From the NCBI RefSeq assembly GCF_019279795.1, contig NC_056743.1:1780046466-1780110465 (forward strand): 64,000 nucleotides of DNA, written 5' to 3'. The translations under genes were made by a program, and so were the position numbers. The notes under the pieces are model-generated. The model had not been told where the DNA came from and searched no databases. It worked only from the letters and a program-made list of their open reading frames with translations. This document shows positions 10,336 to 21,690 of the stretch, piece by piece. Origin of the DNA: Protopterus annectens. Lineage: Eukaryota > Chordata > Ceratodontiformes > Protopteridae. Numbering within the stretch: the first letter of the stretch is position 1; each line of letters starts with the position of its first letter.

Positions 10336-11285
10336 AAGATTTTAAATACTGGAATTCATGCTGCGTAACTAACCGTAGTTTTCAAGAAGTATAGATTATA
10401 GTTTTGTGTAGTTAAAATATAGGTGTAGACAGAATCTCATATGACAATTGGGTTATCAACTTAAGAAAAGGAACAGCTTATGCTATCCTTTATGCTCTTT
10501 TAGATTTTCTCATAGGAAATTATGATTTAATCATGAATGTTGAATATTTTTTTAATTTATTGCAGGAAAATTTCCAGTGAAACTATGTATAAAACAGAGC
10601 ATTTTCTATTTTTATAGTGATACTCAAAATGCTGTAGCAGAAAGACCATTATTACTCTGTGTGTCAACTCATTCCTTCCACTGAAACTCTGAAAATATAT
10701 TCCCTAATATCTAATGGCTGCTTCCTGAGCCTTTTGACAAAATAAAAGATACGTCCTCACCAGAGGCATAACTAGGGTGGGACAAAGGGGGTAGCCAACT
10801 CAGGTGCATAGTGTTAGAAGCTATGATCAGCAGATCTCAATCGGTCTTCAGTATCACATTTGTGGTCAAAATTTGAATGCTGTAGCACACCATGTATTCA
10901 GTGCATCACCAATATTTAGAAATGAATGCCTCTATTGCATTTGTGGTCAGAACTGAAGCATTGCTGTGTTACATGTGTGGCATAAACTATAGCAGATATC
11001 TGTTACAAATGTAGCAAGCAGTTTGCTGCAGTTTAAAAAGAGAAAATAGCTTTTTTGTTTTTTTTCCTCAAGTCTGAGGTGATGAGCTTTTTATATTTCT
11101 CTTAGCTTAAATTTGGGGAGGTGCCAGACTGGGGACAGCACCAGATGTGAGAATAACAAGCTACAACCCTTATCCTCACAGTTCAAACAAATGCTCACAG
11201 CTATAGAACCATCAGTGTTCCTAAAGAAGATTAAATGGCAAACTTTTCAGCACAAATAATTCAAAAGCTATGTTTCTAGATAAAG
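10336..11285. other. Unassigned flank left of ERV-1
   Basis: No LTR matching 18089-18855 is visible here, although a 5' LTR would be expected. At about 10765-10830 the string GAGGCATAACTAGGGTGGG resembles the start of a repeat common in fish and amphibian genomes, but the family is not established. The rest is AT-rich and featureless. Confidence 0.4.
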
Positions 11286-11366
11286 AAGACAATAATTTGG
11301 TAATAGCATCAGCCCCTCCACCCCCCTCTGCTTCCTGCACCAGAATATGAAGCGAGTGGACAAGCT

Positions 11367-12387
11367 GGTCCACCTCCGCTATACCCGGCTGTTACCGCAA
11401 AGCCAAAACCGTATGTTAGAGATCCCATCGAGACTAGGTCTCGAACACTTAACTTAAGAGGTGATACTGAGTTATATGAAATAAACAAAAATTCACGAGC
11501 TATGAGTGAAGAAGAGATATGTCCACTCATAGAAGTACCAAATCCTCAGGCAGGACAGGCAGGACAGGACCCAACTCTCCTAGTATATAGACCATGGACA
11601 CCGGAAGACATACAGAAAGCCACAGAGGGAATTCCCCATCCAAAAGTTAATTTTAGAAAATTCTTAGAAGACTTACAGGGCATGAGGTTAAGTTATCATT
11701 TAAATGGAGAAGAAGTAGAAAAAGTAGTCAGACAAATCGTAGGTCCAGATTGGCACATGATCAGTGGCAACTGGAATCCCCGTGACGCAGAACACAAGCC
11801 ACTCCCACATAGTAACGCAGAACTGGATAACAGAGTGAAAGGTCTAACAGACCGAACAATCCGAAGACTGGACTTGCATTAATCAATGCATCCAACAGGA
11901 AGGTGAAACTGTTGACAGATATTATGCTAGATTATTAGAGTGTTTTAATAACCATTGTGGAATGCAGGTACCTGAAGACCAAACACATGATTCCCCATAT
12001 GAGCAGCAATTAAAGAATGCATTTTTGAAAGGCAGTATTTTGCCTATAAGCAGCTTTATTACAAAGCACATGGTAGACCATCGTACAAGTAGATTACAGT
12101 CACTACTTGAATATGCTAGGCATGCCGAAAGGCATTTTAACAGTAAAAAGAAAAAGAAAGATCAAGTATTTGCTGTAGAAGATGGAGCAGAAGTTTATGT
12201 AGTACAGACCGGAAAAAAGGGCAAGAAAAATGCCCAGGGAAACAAACAATCTGAAAAACGATCAGAAGAGTTAGAAGAGAGAAAGAAAAGGGGTGAATGT
12301 TTTAAATGCAGAAAAAAGGGACATTTAGCAAGGGATTGCAAGCAAAACAAGAAGGTAGCCATGGAAGATAAGGAGGGTGAGGACTGA
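11367..12387 (+). pseudogene. gag: ERV-1 gag (5'-truncated, frameshifted)
   Basis: Retroviral structural polyprotein. The visible part begins with a proline-rich stretch carrying a PPPLY late-domain-like motif (11370-11384). Capsid coding follows (11502-11882), broken by a stop and frameshift near 11880. The capsid C-terminus and nucleocapsid lie at 11962-12387, with a lysine-rich linker and one zinc knuckle of CX2CX4HX4C type near 12298-12340. Matrix is missing. A TGA at 12385-12387 ends gag, and the frame continues open beyond it to 12630, the arrangement seen in gammaretroviruses where pro-pol follows by stop-codon readthrough. Whether that was used here is inference. Confidence 0.85.
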
Positions 12388-12444
12388 ATATATGACAGTC
12401 AAGAATCACTAGAAAGGAGTAACCGAGAAAAGACAAATGCAAAT

Positions 12445-13160
12445 GTGATAGAGGGAATAGAGGATGTGACAGAAGAAATAGAGGAAGTACTAGAAATCAC
12501 CGATGGTGAAGAAAGTGAAATTTTGGACTTAGAATTATTGAGCCTAGAGCTCTATTTAGCAGACACAAAACCAGAAGTTACACTTCTGGTAGAGGGGAGG
12601 GGTGTGACTCAGGGGCTTCACGAACCCTGATACATCCTTCCAAACTACCAGAAAATTCAGAATCACTTGATTACATATTAGTAAAAGCAGCTAATGGACA
12701 GCTGTATCGGGAGCCACTCTCCCATAACATAGCGATAACTGACCCTGTTTCAGGGATGACCCAGAAAAGCAAAATTGTTGTTTCTGCAAAATGCCCAGTG
12801 AACCTTTTGGGCAGAGATCTTATGCAGATATTTGGCATAGCAGTAGTACCGACTATGCAGGGTATGGAAGCACAGCGACAAATGGATACTTTTATGGTGT
12901 GACCGGAGGGTGAAACATTTTATTGGTACAGCCAGGACTTAGTCACGACTGGTCCAGGGGCAGTAACTGAAGAACTGATGAACGTAGCCATCAGTAAGTC
13001 CCCCTCCCTTGACACTGACAAACAGCATCTGTTGCACTGTACTCTGTATTATTGTAGCACACCAGGACCTGATAAGGAATATGAGCAAGAACTGTTTAGA
13101 AACTATGCAAACAGATTAGTATTACGTAATCTGTACTGGGCACAGAAGGGAACAGTGTAG
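12445..13160 (+). pseudogene. pro: ERV-1 protease and linker
   Basis: Aspartic protease of the retroviral pepsin family. An acidic linker in the gag frame leads to a PEVTLL-like strand. The frame then changes near 12600, and the new frame carries the DSGA active-site motif (aspartate codon 12606-12608) and later the LLGRDL flap-distal motif. Frame disruption between linker and active site and a TGA near 12900 show that it is dead. The segment at 12978-13160 carries an HCTLYYC-type spacer, followed by the pol N-terminal region. Confidence 0.75.
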
Positions 13161-13210
13161 TTAGCTGTTCATTGCCCCAGGAATTCTTTGCACTCTATAA
13201 ATCTAATTGA

Positions 13211-16200
13211 TTGCCACATGTTAGTTTAACTAAAGACAAGAATGTGAAATGGGCAGATCTTGGAGAAAAAGTCACCAAGTGGGAAAAACAAACAGAGTTA
13301 GAATTGTCAGAACAGGGAGTACAAAAGCAGAAGTTAAATTGGATAACGCAGACACACCCAGCTGTACGCTTGCAGTCTAGCAAGGACAGCTGATTAGCAC
13401 TCTTACTAGAAGAGGAAGAGAATGCCTTACGGAGCATACCAGAAACTCTCTGGTCAACAGGAAAATCAGATGTAGGACTCATTCATATGGCAGGACCAGT
13501 TACTATTACACCAAAATCAGCATTTAGACCTCAAAAGAGACAGTATCCCTTAAGAAAGGATGCAGAAATAGGAATCAAACCTATAATAGCAGCTTTACTT
13601 AAGGAAGGACTACTGGTAGAATCACCATGTAACACACCCTTATTTCCTGTCAGGAAAGCAAACGGAGAATGGCGTATGGTCCAAGACATACAAGCTGTAA
13701 ATGACGCAGTAATACCTAGAGCACCTATGGTGCCAGACCCACACACCCTACTGAATGATTTAAAGCCTCAACAGAAGTATTTTTCTGTGGTAGATATTAG
13801 CAATGCGTTCTTTTCGATACCGATACACCCTGACAGCCAACATTGGTTTGCATTCACATTTCAGGGGAAAAGGTATACATACACGCAACTACCACAGGGG
13901 TATTGTGAAAGCCCAACAATATTTGCACAGGAGATGGCAAGCAACTTGGCAGGATTTAGCCCACCAAGAGGCAGCCAAATTTTACTTTATGTAGACGACA
14001 TCCTGCTGGCAGCCCCCACCCAGCAAGAATGCAGAGAAGATACAATAGCATTACTACAATTTCTAGCCACTCAAGGACATAAAGTAAACAAAAACAAATT
14101 ACAGCTTTGTTGAAAGCAGGTTAAATACCTGGGATATGTAATATCCAAAGAATGCAGAACATTAGATGAAGATAGGAAAATAGCAATTTTACAAGCACTC
14201 AAACCGACTACCAAGAAGGAAATGATGTCCTTCCTGGGCACAACTAATTTCTGTCGGAGTTGGATTCCAAACTATGCCTTGGAGTCTGCTCCATTGACCA
14301 ACTTGATATACAAGAAGCCTATGGCAGCACAAGATTAATTGCAATGGACACCAGAAGCAGAATCAGCTTTCTGCAAACTGAAACAACTGATAGCGTCCTC
14401 ATTAGTTTTAGGATTACCAAACTATCATAAACGTTTTTTCCAAACTGTAGATTGTAAGCAAGGTTACATGACATCAGTGTTAACACAGCAACATGGGGAT
14501 AAGCAATGCCCCATAGCTTATTATTCATCACAGCTGGACCCAGTGGCGCGCTCCCTGCCCCACTGTATACAAGTAGTAGTTGCAGCTGCAATGGCAGTAC
14601 AGGCTTCGGCTTCAGTAGTGTTGTTCCACCCTCTCACATTATGAGTGCCTCATGCAGTCGCAATTATTTTACTGCAAGAAAAAGTAGCATATCTTTCTCC
14701 TGCTAGGCATCTTTCCTGTATGACTATACTCTTGAACCAACCTCATATGACAATTGAACGATGTACAACTTTAAACCCGTCAACCTTGCTCCCGACCCCT
14801 GCGGATGGCACACCACACAGCTGCCTGCAGGAGATTGAGCAAAAGACACTGCCTAGAAAAGATCTAATGGATGTTCCCTTGGATGATGCCGAGGTGACAT
14901 ATTACGTGGACGGCTCATGCAGAATGGGTCCTACAGGACAGAACCTAGTGGGGTATGCAGTAGTTTCTGATACTGAGATTTTAGAAGCGAAATCTTTACC
15001 ACACAACTTATCTGCACAAGCAGCAGAATTGATTGCCTTGACAAGGGCTTGTACCTTAGCAAAGGGTAAATGTGTAAACATTTTTACTGACAGCCAGTAC
15101 GCATTTTCTACTGTACATGTTTTTGCACAACAGTGGAAAAATAGAGGAATGATAACATCTACTGGTAAACCGATTAATCATGCGCAATTTATTTTAGATT
15201 TGTTAGAATCTATTCAGTTACCTCAGAAAGTAGCTATTTGTAAATGTGTAGCTCATACCAAGCAACAGGATAGGATTTCAACAGGTAATGCAACAGCTGA
15301 TACAGCTGCAAAGCAGGCAGCTTCAGCTTCAGAAGTATTTCTTTTTAGTGAGGAATTAAAACCTTCTGAGATTTTAGATTTAGAAATATTAAAAACAATG
15401 CAGACACTTACTACGAATGTAGAAAAACAGAAATGGATAAAACGAGGAGCAATTCTTGAGAAAGGGCTGTACATCTCCAAAGAAGGAAAACCAATTTTGC
15501 CGTCTAACTTGTTTAGATATGCAGCTTTGTTGAGCCATGGGCAATGCCATGTCTCAACAGGGGGGATGGTACAGTTAGTGAACCGAGTGTTCACTGCATA
15601 TGGATTTACAAACTACAAAAAAAAATTTTGTGCAGCATGCCATGTTTGTAACAGGCATCATGCACAAGGGGCACTGAAGCCTAAGCAAGGGAGTTTCCCA
15701 ACACCACCGTACCCGTTCCATACTATCTGTATGGATTTCATAGAACTAAACAAATGTGAAAATAAGAAATATTGTCTTGTCATTATAGATATGTTTTCCA
15801 AATGGGTGGAAGCTTTTCCGACTAAAAATCTGGATGCAGCTGCTGTTGCAAAAGTCCTTGTTAAAGAAATTATTCCTAGATTTGGCATACCGGAAAAGAT
15901 CTACAGTGACAATGGCACACACTTTGTAAATCAAACTATACAACAGTTGAGCCGATATTTCAGAATTTCTTTAAAGAACCATTGTGCATACCACCCCCAA
16001 TCCGCAGGATTAGTAGAGAGGCATAATGGGGTTTTGAAAAACAAACTTAGGAAATTGAATAGTGAGACACAGAAGAACTGGGTGTACTGTCTGCCTCTGG
16101 CACTGTTGAGCATGAGAACGGTTCCAAATACAAAGGGGTTAACTCCTTTTGAAATACTCTTTGGGAGGGCATATTATATACCTCAGTGGAAACCTCACAT

Positions 16201-16548
16201 GCCTGCAGACCAGGAGGCTGACAGTTCACTTGCAAAATACATGAGACGACTTTTAAGTAATAAATAACTTTTGCAGTTAAATTCTGTTTCAGATAAAGAA
16301 CAAACCAGACCATCGGAAGCAGCAGTAGTCCCAGGCACGTGGGGAAAGTTATCAAGAAAAAGAACTGGACCACACCGAAGTGGGAAGGGCCGTACCAAGT
16401 GCTACTGTCAACACCCACTGCAGTCAAGATTGCAGAGCGAGCATCCTGGATTCATCTGACACACTGTAAATTGGTTAAAAACTTTGAACTGGACAAAAAA
16501 CTTGTTACTGTTACACAAGAACAAAATGACCAGATACGGAGAAAATAG
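13211..16548 (+). pseudogene. pol: ERV-1 pol: RT, RNase H, integrase
   Basis: From 13487 to 16267 a single frame encodes reverse transcriptase, connection, RNase H and integrase, interrupted by only three internal stops (14111, 14336, 14642). RT has LPQGYCESP and the YVDD box near 13990. In the open segment from 14645, RNase H shows D89, E128, D149 and D219. Integrase shows the zinc-binding H298/H302 with a CxxC pair at 332/335 and the D364, D422, E458 triad. After the stop at 16265 a frameshift leads to a GPYQVLL-type GPY/F C-terminal segment ending at 16548. A stop also lies upstream at 13391. The conserved frame suggests a moderately young insertion. Confidence 0.9.
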
Positions 16549-17976
16549 AAATGCTGCACAACCTCAGAAGTATTGCATGGTCATTCTGTTGGCCATACTG
16601 ATAACATTAATCTTTTTGTTGTGGCCTTTCCTTTTTCCAGCCACACGAGCTGAACTGAATAAATGTTAATCATTCATAGACTGGCATCTGAACTTTAACA
16701 CTTACTAAGCAATTAAATATGTGTATGCTGAAACTTTTAATGTTTCGAATTGCTGGATCTGCACAGCTATACCTACAGTATACGGGGGATTATTAATGAC
16801 TGCTGTCCCCCTAGGGGTCAAAGAGACCTAGGAAAATTTGCTTTTTGATACTACGACTGTAAAATCACAAGACAAAATAGCATTGTACCTGCCTGTTACA
16901 CAAAAGGGAATTGTATGTTTTTACAAAAATGATACTGTTCAGGTAGGTTGGAGTAATTGTAATGTGACTGTTCCTTACAAATGTTATACCAAAGCCAATA
17001 ATGCAGGTTATATCTGTGATGCAAACTATGACTCATATCCTGAGTCGATCCATAAAACTATTGATGAGATACAACGTAATCCTGTTCTTTTAAAACAACT
17101 ATCTATTATTGATAAGAAAATGTTTCATGCAGGGCAAGTGTATATTAATACAAAAGTAGAGAATTGTTATTTTGTTTGTGGGAAAAAGGCATACAAATGG
17201 TTACCTGAGAACTGATCCGGCAGTTGTTTTTTGGGTTACCTGGTTCCGGCCATACGACACACTGCAGTCTTGCCTCAGGGAAAAATTAGAAATGTCAGAG
17301 AGATCATCAAGAAAACCGGAAATCCAATCAGAAGGCCTGAAAATCCAGTGGGACGAATCGAAGCAGGCTGGAGAAACCATAATTCCATGAAAAACAAAGA
17401 TAAACTGACACACATGGACTTGAATGACACTATTATATCGTGGGCAGGTATAGCTCCTGCATATGGTGCAGTGAAATTGATTTGGAAGCTGAGAAAACTG
17501 TCCAAGCTTCTCGAAGTAATGAGTAATGCAACTTTTCTGTTCTCGAATTAATGACTGATGAACTGAATGCTATGAGAACTGTGGTGCTTCAAAACCGCAT
17601 GGCTCTTGACTTCACCCTAGTGGCGAAAGGTGGTACGTGCGCTTTAGTAAAAGAGGAGTGCTGTTCGTATATCCCTGACAACCAGCATATGATAAATGAC
17701 CATCTTGAGGTGATTCAGCAAGTGTCGGCCATGACCAAACCAAGCCCAAACCCACTGATGGACTTTTTCCAGAATTTGTTTGGGGGGTGAGGTAGCATCC
17801 TAATGAACATCCTGATTGCCATTTGTGTGGGATTACTCCTATTAGGAGTGTGTGTTTGTTGTGGTATTCCCTGCATGAAAAGATTGATCAAAGATTTTAT
17901 AGACATGTCAGTTTCTGAGACTTTATATCAAAGTACTGAAATTGAAGAACTGTTGATAAATGAAACACTTTCATAA
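16526..17976 (+). pseudogene. env: ERV-1 env (gamma-type)
   Basis: Envelope glycoprotein remnant. The ATG at 16526 overlaps the end of pol in another frame. It is followed by a basic-hydrophobic leader that stops at 16669. Surface-subunit coding (16838-17215) has N-glycosylation-type sequons and the CGKKAYKW block, then shifts frame to 17231-17551. The transmembrane-subunit frame (17551-17976) contains a coiled-coil segment, a CX6CC motif, one TGA at 17788, a membrane anchor with cysteines near its inner edge, and a short tail. Membrane-fusion function is lost through several stops and shifts. The class assignment rests on CX6CC and gene order. Confidence 0.85.
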
Positions 17977-18076
17977 GTTTAAACCGAATGACTCTCTTAA
18001 CTGCAAATTCTGAACAGAAAGAGGTTAGGAGAAGAAGCAACTGTTTATGCTTTTGAAAACAGAATAAAAAGTATTA

Positions 18077-18088
18077 ACAGGGGGAAAA
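18077..18088 (+). other. ERV-1 polypurine tract
   Basis: The purine run ACAGGGGGAAAA lies directly upstream of the TG that opens the 3' LTR. In retroviruses this tract primes plus-strand DNA synthesis, and its position supports the LTR start at 18089. Confidence 0.7.
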
Positions 18089-18855
18089 TGTTAGAAAAAT
18101 ATGTATTAATGTATATGTTTAGTGCTTATTAGAAGCTAAAAGGGTTAACACATTTCATTCTATTTTATGTAGTTTAATTCTGTATGAAATTATAAGATGC
18201 TTTTTCAAACTGCAGTATGCTTTCTGAAATTGCAAGATGCCCTCTGACCTAGTATTTGCTAGCACAGCAAAATTCATGTTTATGCCTTTTGGAAATGTAC
18301 TGAGAAGCAGGTGATTATCTGCTAGGTCAGGAACATGAATGAATAGTGAATGAATAGAACAATACTGTTTTCTATAATGTGATTGAATATGAACAATCAG
18401 CCCTGTTCGTGTTATGAGAACATGCACTGCTGCGGAAAAGAAGAGATACATCAAACAAAGACTGCTTGAAGAAATGAACTGTAATCTGTACTTGCTTTGT
18501 GCTCGAATTAGCCATAGTACCTTGAATGGTAACATTGCATAGTTTAAAGTCGTATCTGACCTGTGGTCATCAAGGCCACGTTGTTTTTCTTAGGAAGTTT
18601 TTTTGTAAACTTGATATGCCAGCAGAAAATCATGGACAAACAACTGCTGTGAAATAATATTGAAAGAACTTGTGATTTATTATGTCAGCTTAGTAGGCAA
18701 TACCATGTAAGAAATGTACAAGAATAGCTTCACTTCCTGATTCTAGTTAGACAAACTCTGTATTGGCATGTTTTTGTCTCCTTGCTGCAAGATTAAAGTG
18801 CCTTAACCTGAACCTGCCGTGTGTTGATCATTTTGAAGTTATTTTTCCTTTGACA
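18089..18855 (+). repeat. ERV-1 3' LTR
   Basis: The LTR starts TGTTAGAAA right after the polypurine tract and ends near TTTGACA, giving TG...CA termini and about 767 bp. An ATTAAA polyadenylation-like signal lies at 18792-18797, about 60 bp from the end, as expected for the R-U5 part. A 60-bp region near 18180-18240 contains repeated GCAAGATGC-like strings. No second copy is visible in the window, so the LTR boundaries rest on PPT, termini and poly(A) signal only. Confidence 0.65.
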
Positions 18856-19655
18856 GATGTTAGTGTTTATTTACAGTGGTAGCATTCATTAGAAGTAAGG
18901 GCTCAAACTGAGTACTAAAAGTCACAATAAATGCAAGGAAGTATTATTTTTTGTGTTTCTGTAGACAATTTATACATATGCGTTAACAGATTCATAGGTG
19001 TATATGAAGCTAATGACCACTAAAGCCTTTAAAAAAGCCTGGCCTCACAACCCAATAGTGTCCTTTTGTATCTTTTGTATTTATATTAGGAGAGTGGTAT
19101 GTTACTTAGGAACTTACTACAGATTATATGGAGGGGGTATGTTAGTTTGGACATAGTTTACTGTCTGCCTCCATCAATCAGAGACATAGGGGCCAGGCTT
19201 GCGGTGAATTTCCAATTTTCTATTCATTGGTCAATGTTATATTAGAACAGGGTTATGGAGGGACTCTGTTTCACATGGAAGGGGAACCTATTCCAGTGAG
19301 TGGGGATTCTCTGATACACATATCTGTCTCACCAGCAAATTATATTTGTGTCACAAGAAAAACTTAAAGTCTACTAGTTAGGATGCTGTTCATTTTGTGG
19401 ATGTGCAAAAGGCTTGTCAGAGCTAGAGCCAGGGATGGTTTAATCTGTAAGAGACTGAGAATACAGATAGGGCTTTAAGATCATCCATATAGGACAATGT
19501 GTTTATGCCCTAGATTTTCTTAGTAAGGAAATTCTGTGGGTATTCCATCTGCTGTATATGTCTGGTCAGGTAAATGTTGAAGGGGGCATTATACTCAGTG
19601 ATGGGTCTATTGAGGTTTAAATAAATTAGCACTATGACTTTCTTGGACCTCAATG

Positions 19656-19923
19656 AAGCCACAGTGGTGCAGTGGTAGCATTGTCGCCTCACAGCAAGAG
19701 GTTCTCCCATTCAATTCTCGGCTGGAGCACCTTCTGTGTGGAGTCTGCATGTCCTCCCCGTGGTTGAGTGGTGTTCGAAAGTCATGCGTGAATGGGTGTG
19801 CTTCGTTGAAGGTTGGACATCGGGCTGGCACCTCTGCACCATAAAAATCGATTGCCAATCATTAGCAGACCAGAGTTCCTCTGTGATGACCCCTAACCAG
19901 GAAAAGCCAAAAGAAAAACAACA
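19656..19923 (+). mobile_element. SINE-1b inside CR1-A3
   Basis: Complete copy of the SINE-1 family. It has the tRNA-like head with A-box GTGCAGTGGTAGC, B-box-like region CCATTCAATTCTCG, a longer middle section with CCTCCCCGTGGTTGAGTGG, the CCTCTGTGATGACCCC body and a CCAAAAGAAAAACAACA tail. The host CR1 sequence is duplicated on both sides: ACTTTCTTGGACCTCAATG at 19637-19655 and ACTTTCTTGGAGCTCAATG at 19924-19942 with one mismatch. This 19-bp duplication fixes the ends and indicates insertion by target-primed reverse transcription. Confidence 0.9.
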
Positions 19924-20786
19924 ACTTTCTTGGAGCTCAATGTCATGCCCTTACTTATAATTTGGATGACATAAAATTATTTTATTACTACCTTATCCAC
20001 ATGTCCATCAAAGGACAAATTACTATCTGCATATGTTCCCAGATGTCTGACTACAGGGGTCAACTCTTAGGGTATCTTATCAATGGTGTAATTTACCTGG
20101 GAGTCTGATTTCCCAAAAGGAACTATAATGCGTTTCTTGGCATTGAGTTTTAAGCTTTGACTTTGGCACCATTTTTGTGTATATTAAATCCTCCTGCAAG
20201 ATGTTTGTGTCATGAAGGGAATCTATGATAGCTCCTAATTTGCAGTAATCTGCAGACTTGGTCAGCCAGAACCTTTTGGCATTAGCCTTGACCTCCAAGA
20301 TGTAGATGGCAAAGAGGAGCAGGTGCATCATGAAACCCCGAGGGTGACTGCTGTCTTTCTGAAGGTAGTCTCACAAATCCTGACCTCTTGGATCTTGTCT
20401 GTTTCCCAGCTGACAATCCATAGAGTCATGTAAGTGCTTATGCCTAATTTGCTGTGTTGGTCAACAATACCCAAGTGGAGTATTGTATCGAACAGCTTAG
20501 CCAGGTCTAGGAGGGCAGTATGCACCATTTTCACTTCGTCTATTGCCTGGGTGACCTTCAAAAAGAAGTCTACCAGATTTAACAAGCATGAACTTCCCTT
20601 GCCAACACCAAACCAGGTTGGGTCTAATGTCTGAAGATTGTCTATATCTTTTTGATCATTCCCAAGATAATTCATTCCATGACTTTGCATATCAAATTAA
20701 TCAGACTAAAGGTCTGTAGTGTCTGTGGTCAATCGATGATCCACCCTTGTGGAGAGGAATAACCATTGCAGTCCTCCATTCACTTA

Positions 20787-21690
20787 GGATCATAGGAGTT
20801 CACAGGGCTAATGGCTATAGGGCCCTTACAAGCCTAGCCAAGTACAAACCCTGTTCCCATGAATATCAAGGTATTAAGTGGAACTAAGTCAACAACTACT
20901 GCCCTTGTCCAAGAGGGAGGCAGGTAAAACTCCCGGGGTAAATTTGCAGTTTCCCATCCAATCATCTAAATTACACTTAAATAGGGTCAGAGAGGGGCTC
21001 TGCTACACCTGAATTAGAAGTTTGTTTCAGAGAAGATGTAACCACTGTGAGACATATCTGTCTCTCCAGCAAGTCCTGTTGATGTTATGTTGAGTTTCCT
21101 AGAGCGAGTGTATCTTATACCATTTGATTTATGAATATGCAGCACATCCATTAAAGTGAGATCTGAAATAGCTTTATATGCAAGGCAGTGGTCACCTCTG
21201 AGTAGTCTGTAAGACACAGAGTATAGTGACAGTGATTTTAGTCTGTCAACATATGACATTTGCTGAAGACCCTGAATTTTCTTGTTAGAAACCTTTGAGG
21301 TCTTTCCAGTTGCTCCAGGCACCTGGTAAGGTACATACCAAAGGTAGAATTGTACTCTATTATTGGCCTGATGGGTGAGAATTACGGGGGGGGGGGTTAT
21401 AACCTCTTTTGTACTGGATGCAATGCCCTTACTTATGAGGTGGGTGATGTAGAAAGCCTTTCTTACCACTGTGGAGACTGGGTGGTCAAAGGAAAGGTTG
21501 CTGTCAACCTGTGTGCCCAAATCTCTCACTACTGATTGCATGCTTAGGATGTTGCTATTAATGTGGCAATCTGCAGGGACATTGCCATAAAATAGGCAGC
21601 ACACCCTTTACTAGAACCTAGGACCATCTGTACTCCAACTGTATACTTACACCTGCTGCCACAGGACTAGTTACATGGTATAAAGCTTGA
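20787..21690 (-). mobile_element. CR1 LINE 3' fragment (A4) nested in CR1-A3
   Basis: The minus-strand 3' tail and stem begin at about 20790 (GGATCATAGG...CTAATGGC...GCCTAGCC). The RT C-terminal domain follows at 21014-21604, with VRDLGTQVDSNLSFD, YRLLRGDHCLAYK and related blocks of the CR1-A family. Coding of the host CR1-A3 resumes at about 21700, so A4 inserted into A3. An 11-base G run at 21386-21396 breaks the frame. The 5' edge is uncertain by about 80 bp. Confidence 0.75.

Larger units (their letters stand above)
11286..18855 (+). mobile_element. Endogenous retrovirus ERV-1 (gamma-type, class I)
   Basis: Degraded provirus in plus orientation with gag (from a proline-rich p12-like segment), protease, RT-RNase H-integrase, env, polypurine tract and 3' LTR. 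Class I affinity follows from the single CCHC knuckle, YVDD, the GPY-type integrase C-terminus, env overlapping the end of pol, and a CX6CC motif in the transmembrane subunit. The 5' LTR, leader and matrix coding are not found, so the left end is truncated near 11286 or unrecognisable. Several stops and frameshifts disrupt each gene, so none can give a complete product. Confidence 0.9.

Noticed and set aside
10336-11285. Possible 5' LTR of ERV-1
   Set aside because: Distinctive strings of the 3' LTR (TGTTAGAAA start, ATTAAA region, U3 words) do not recur here by eye. A sensitive alignment would settle it.
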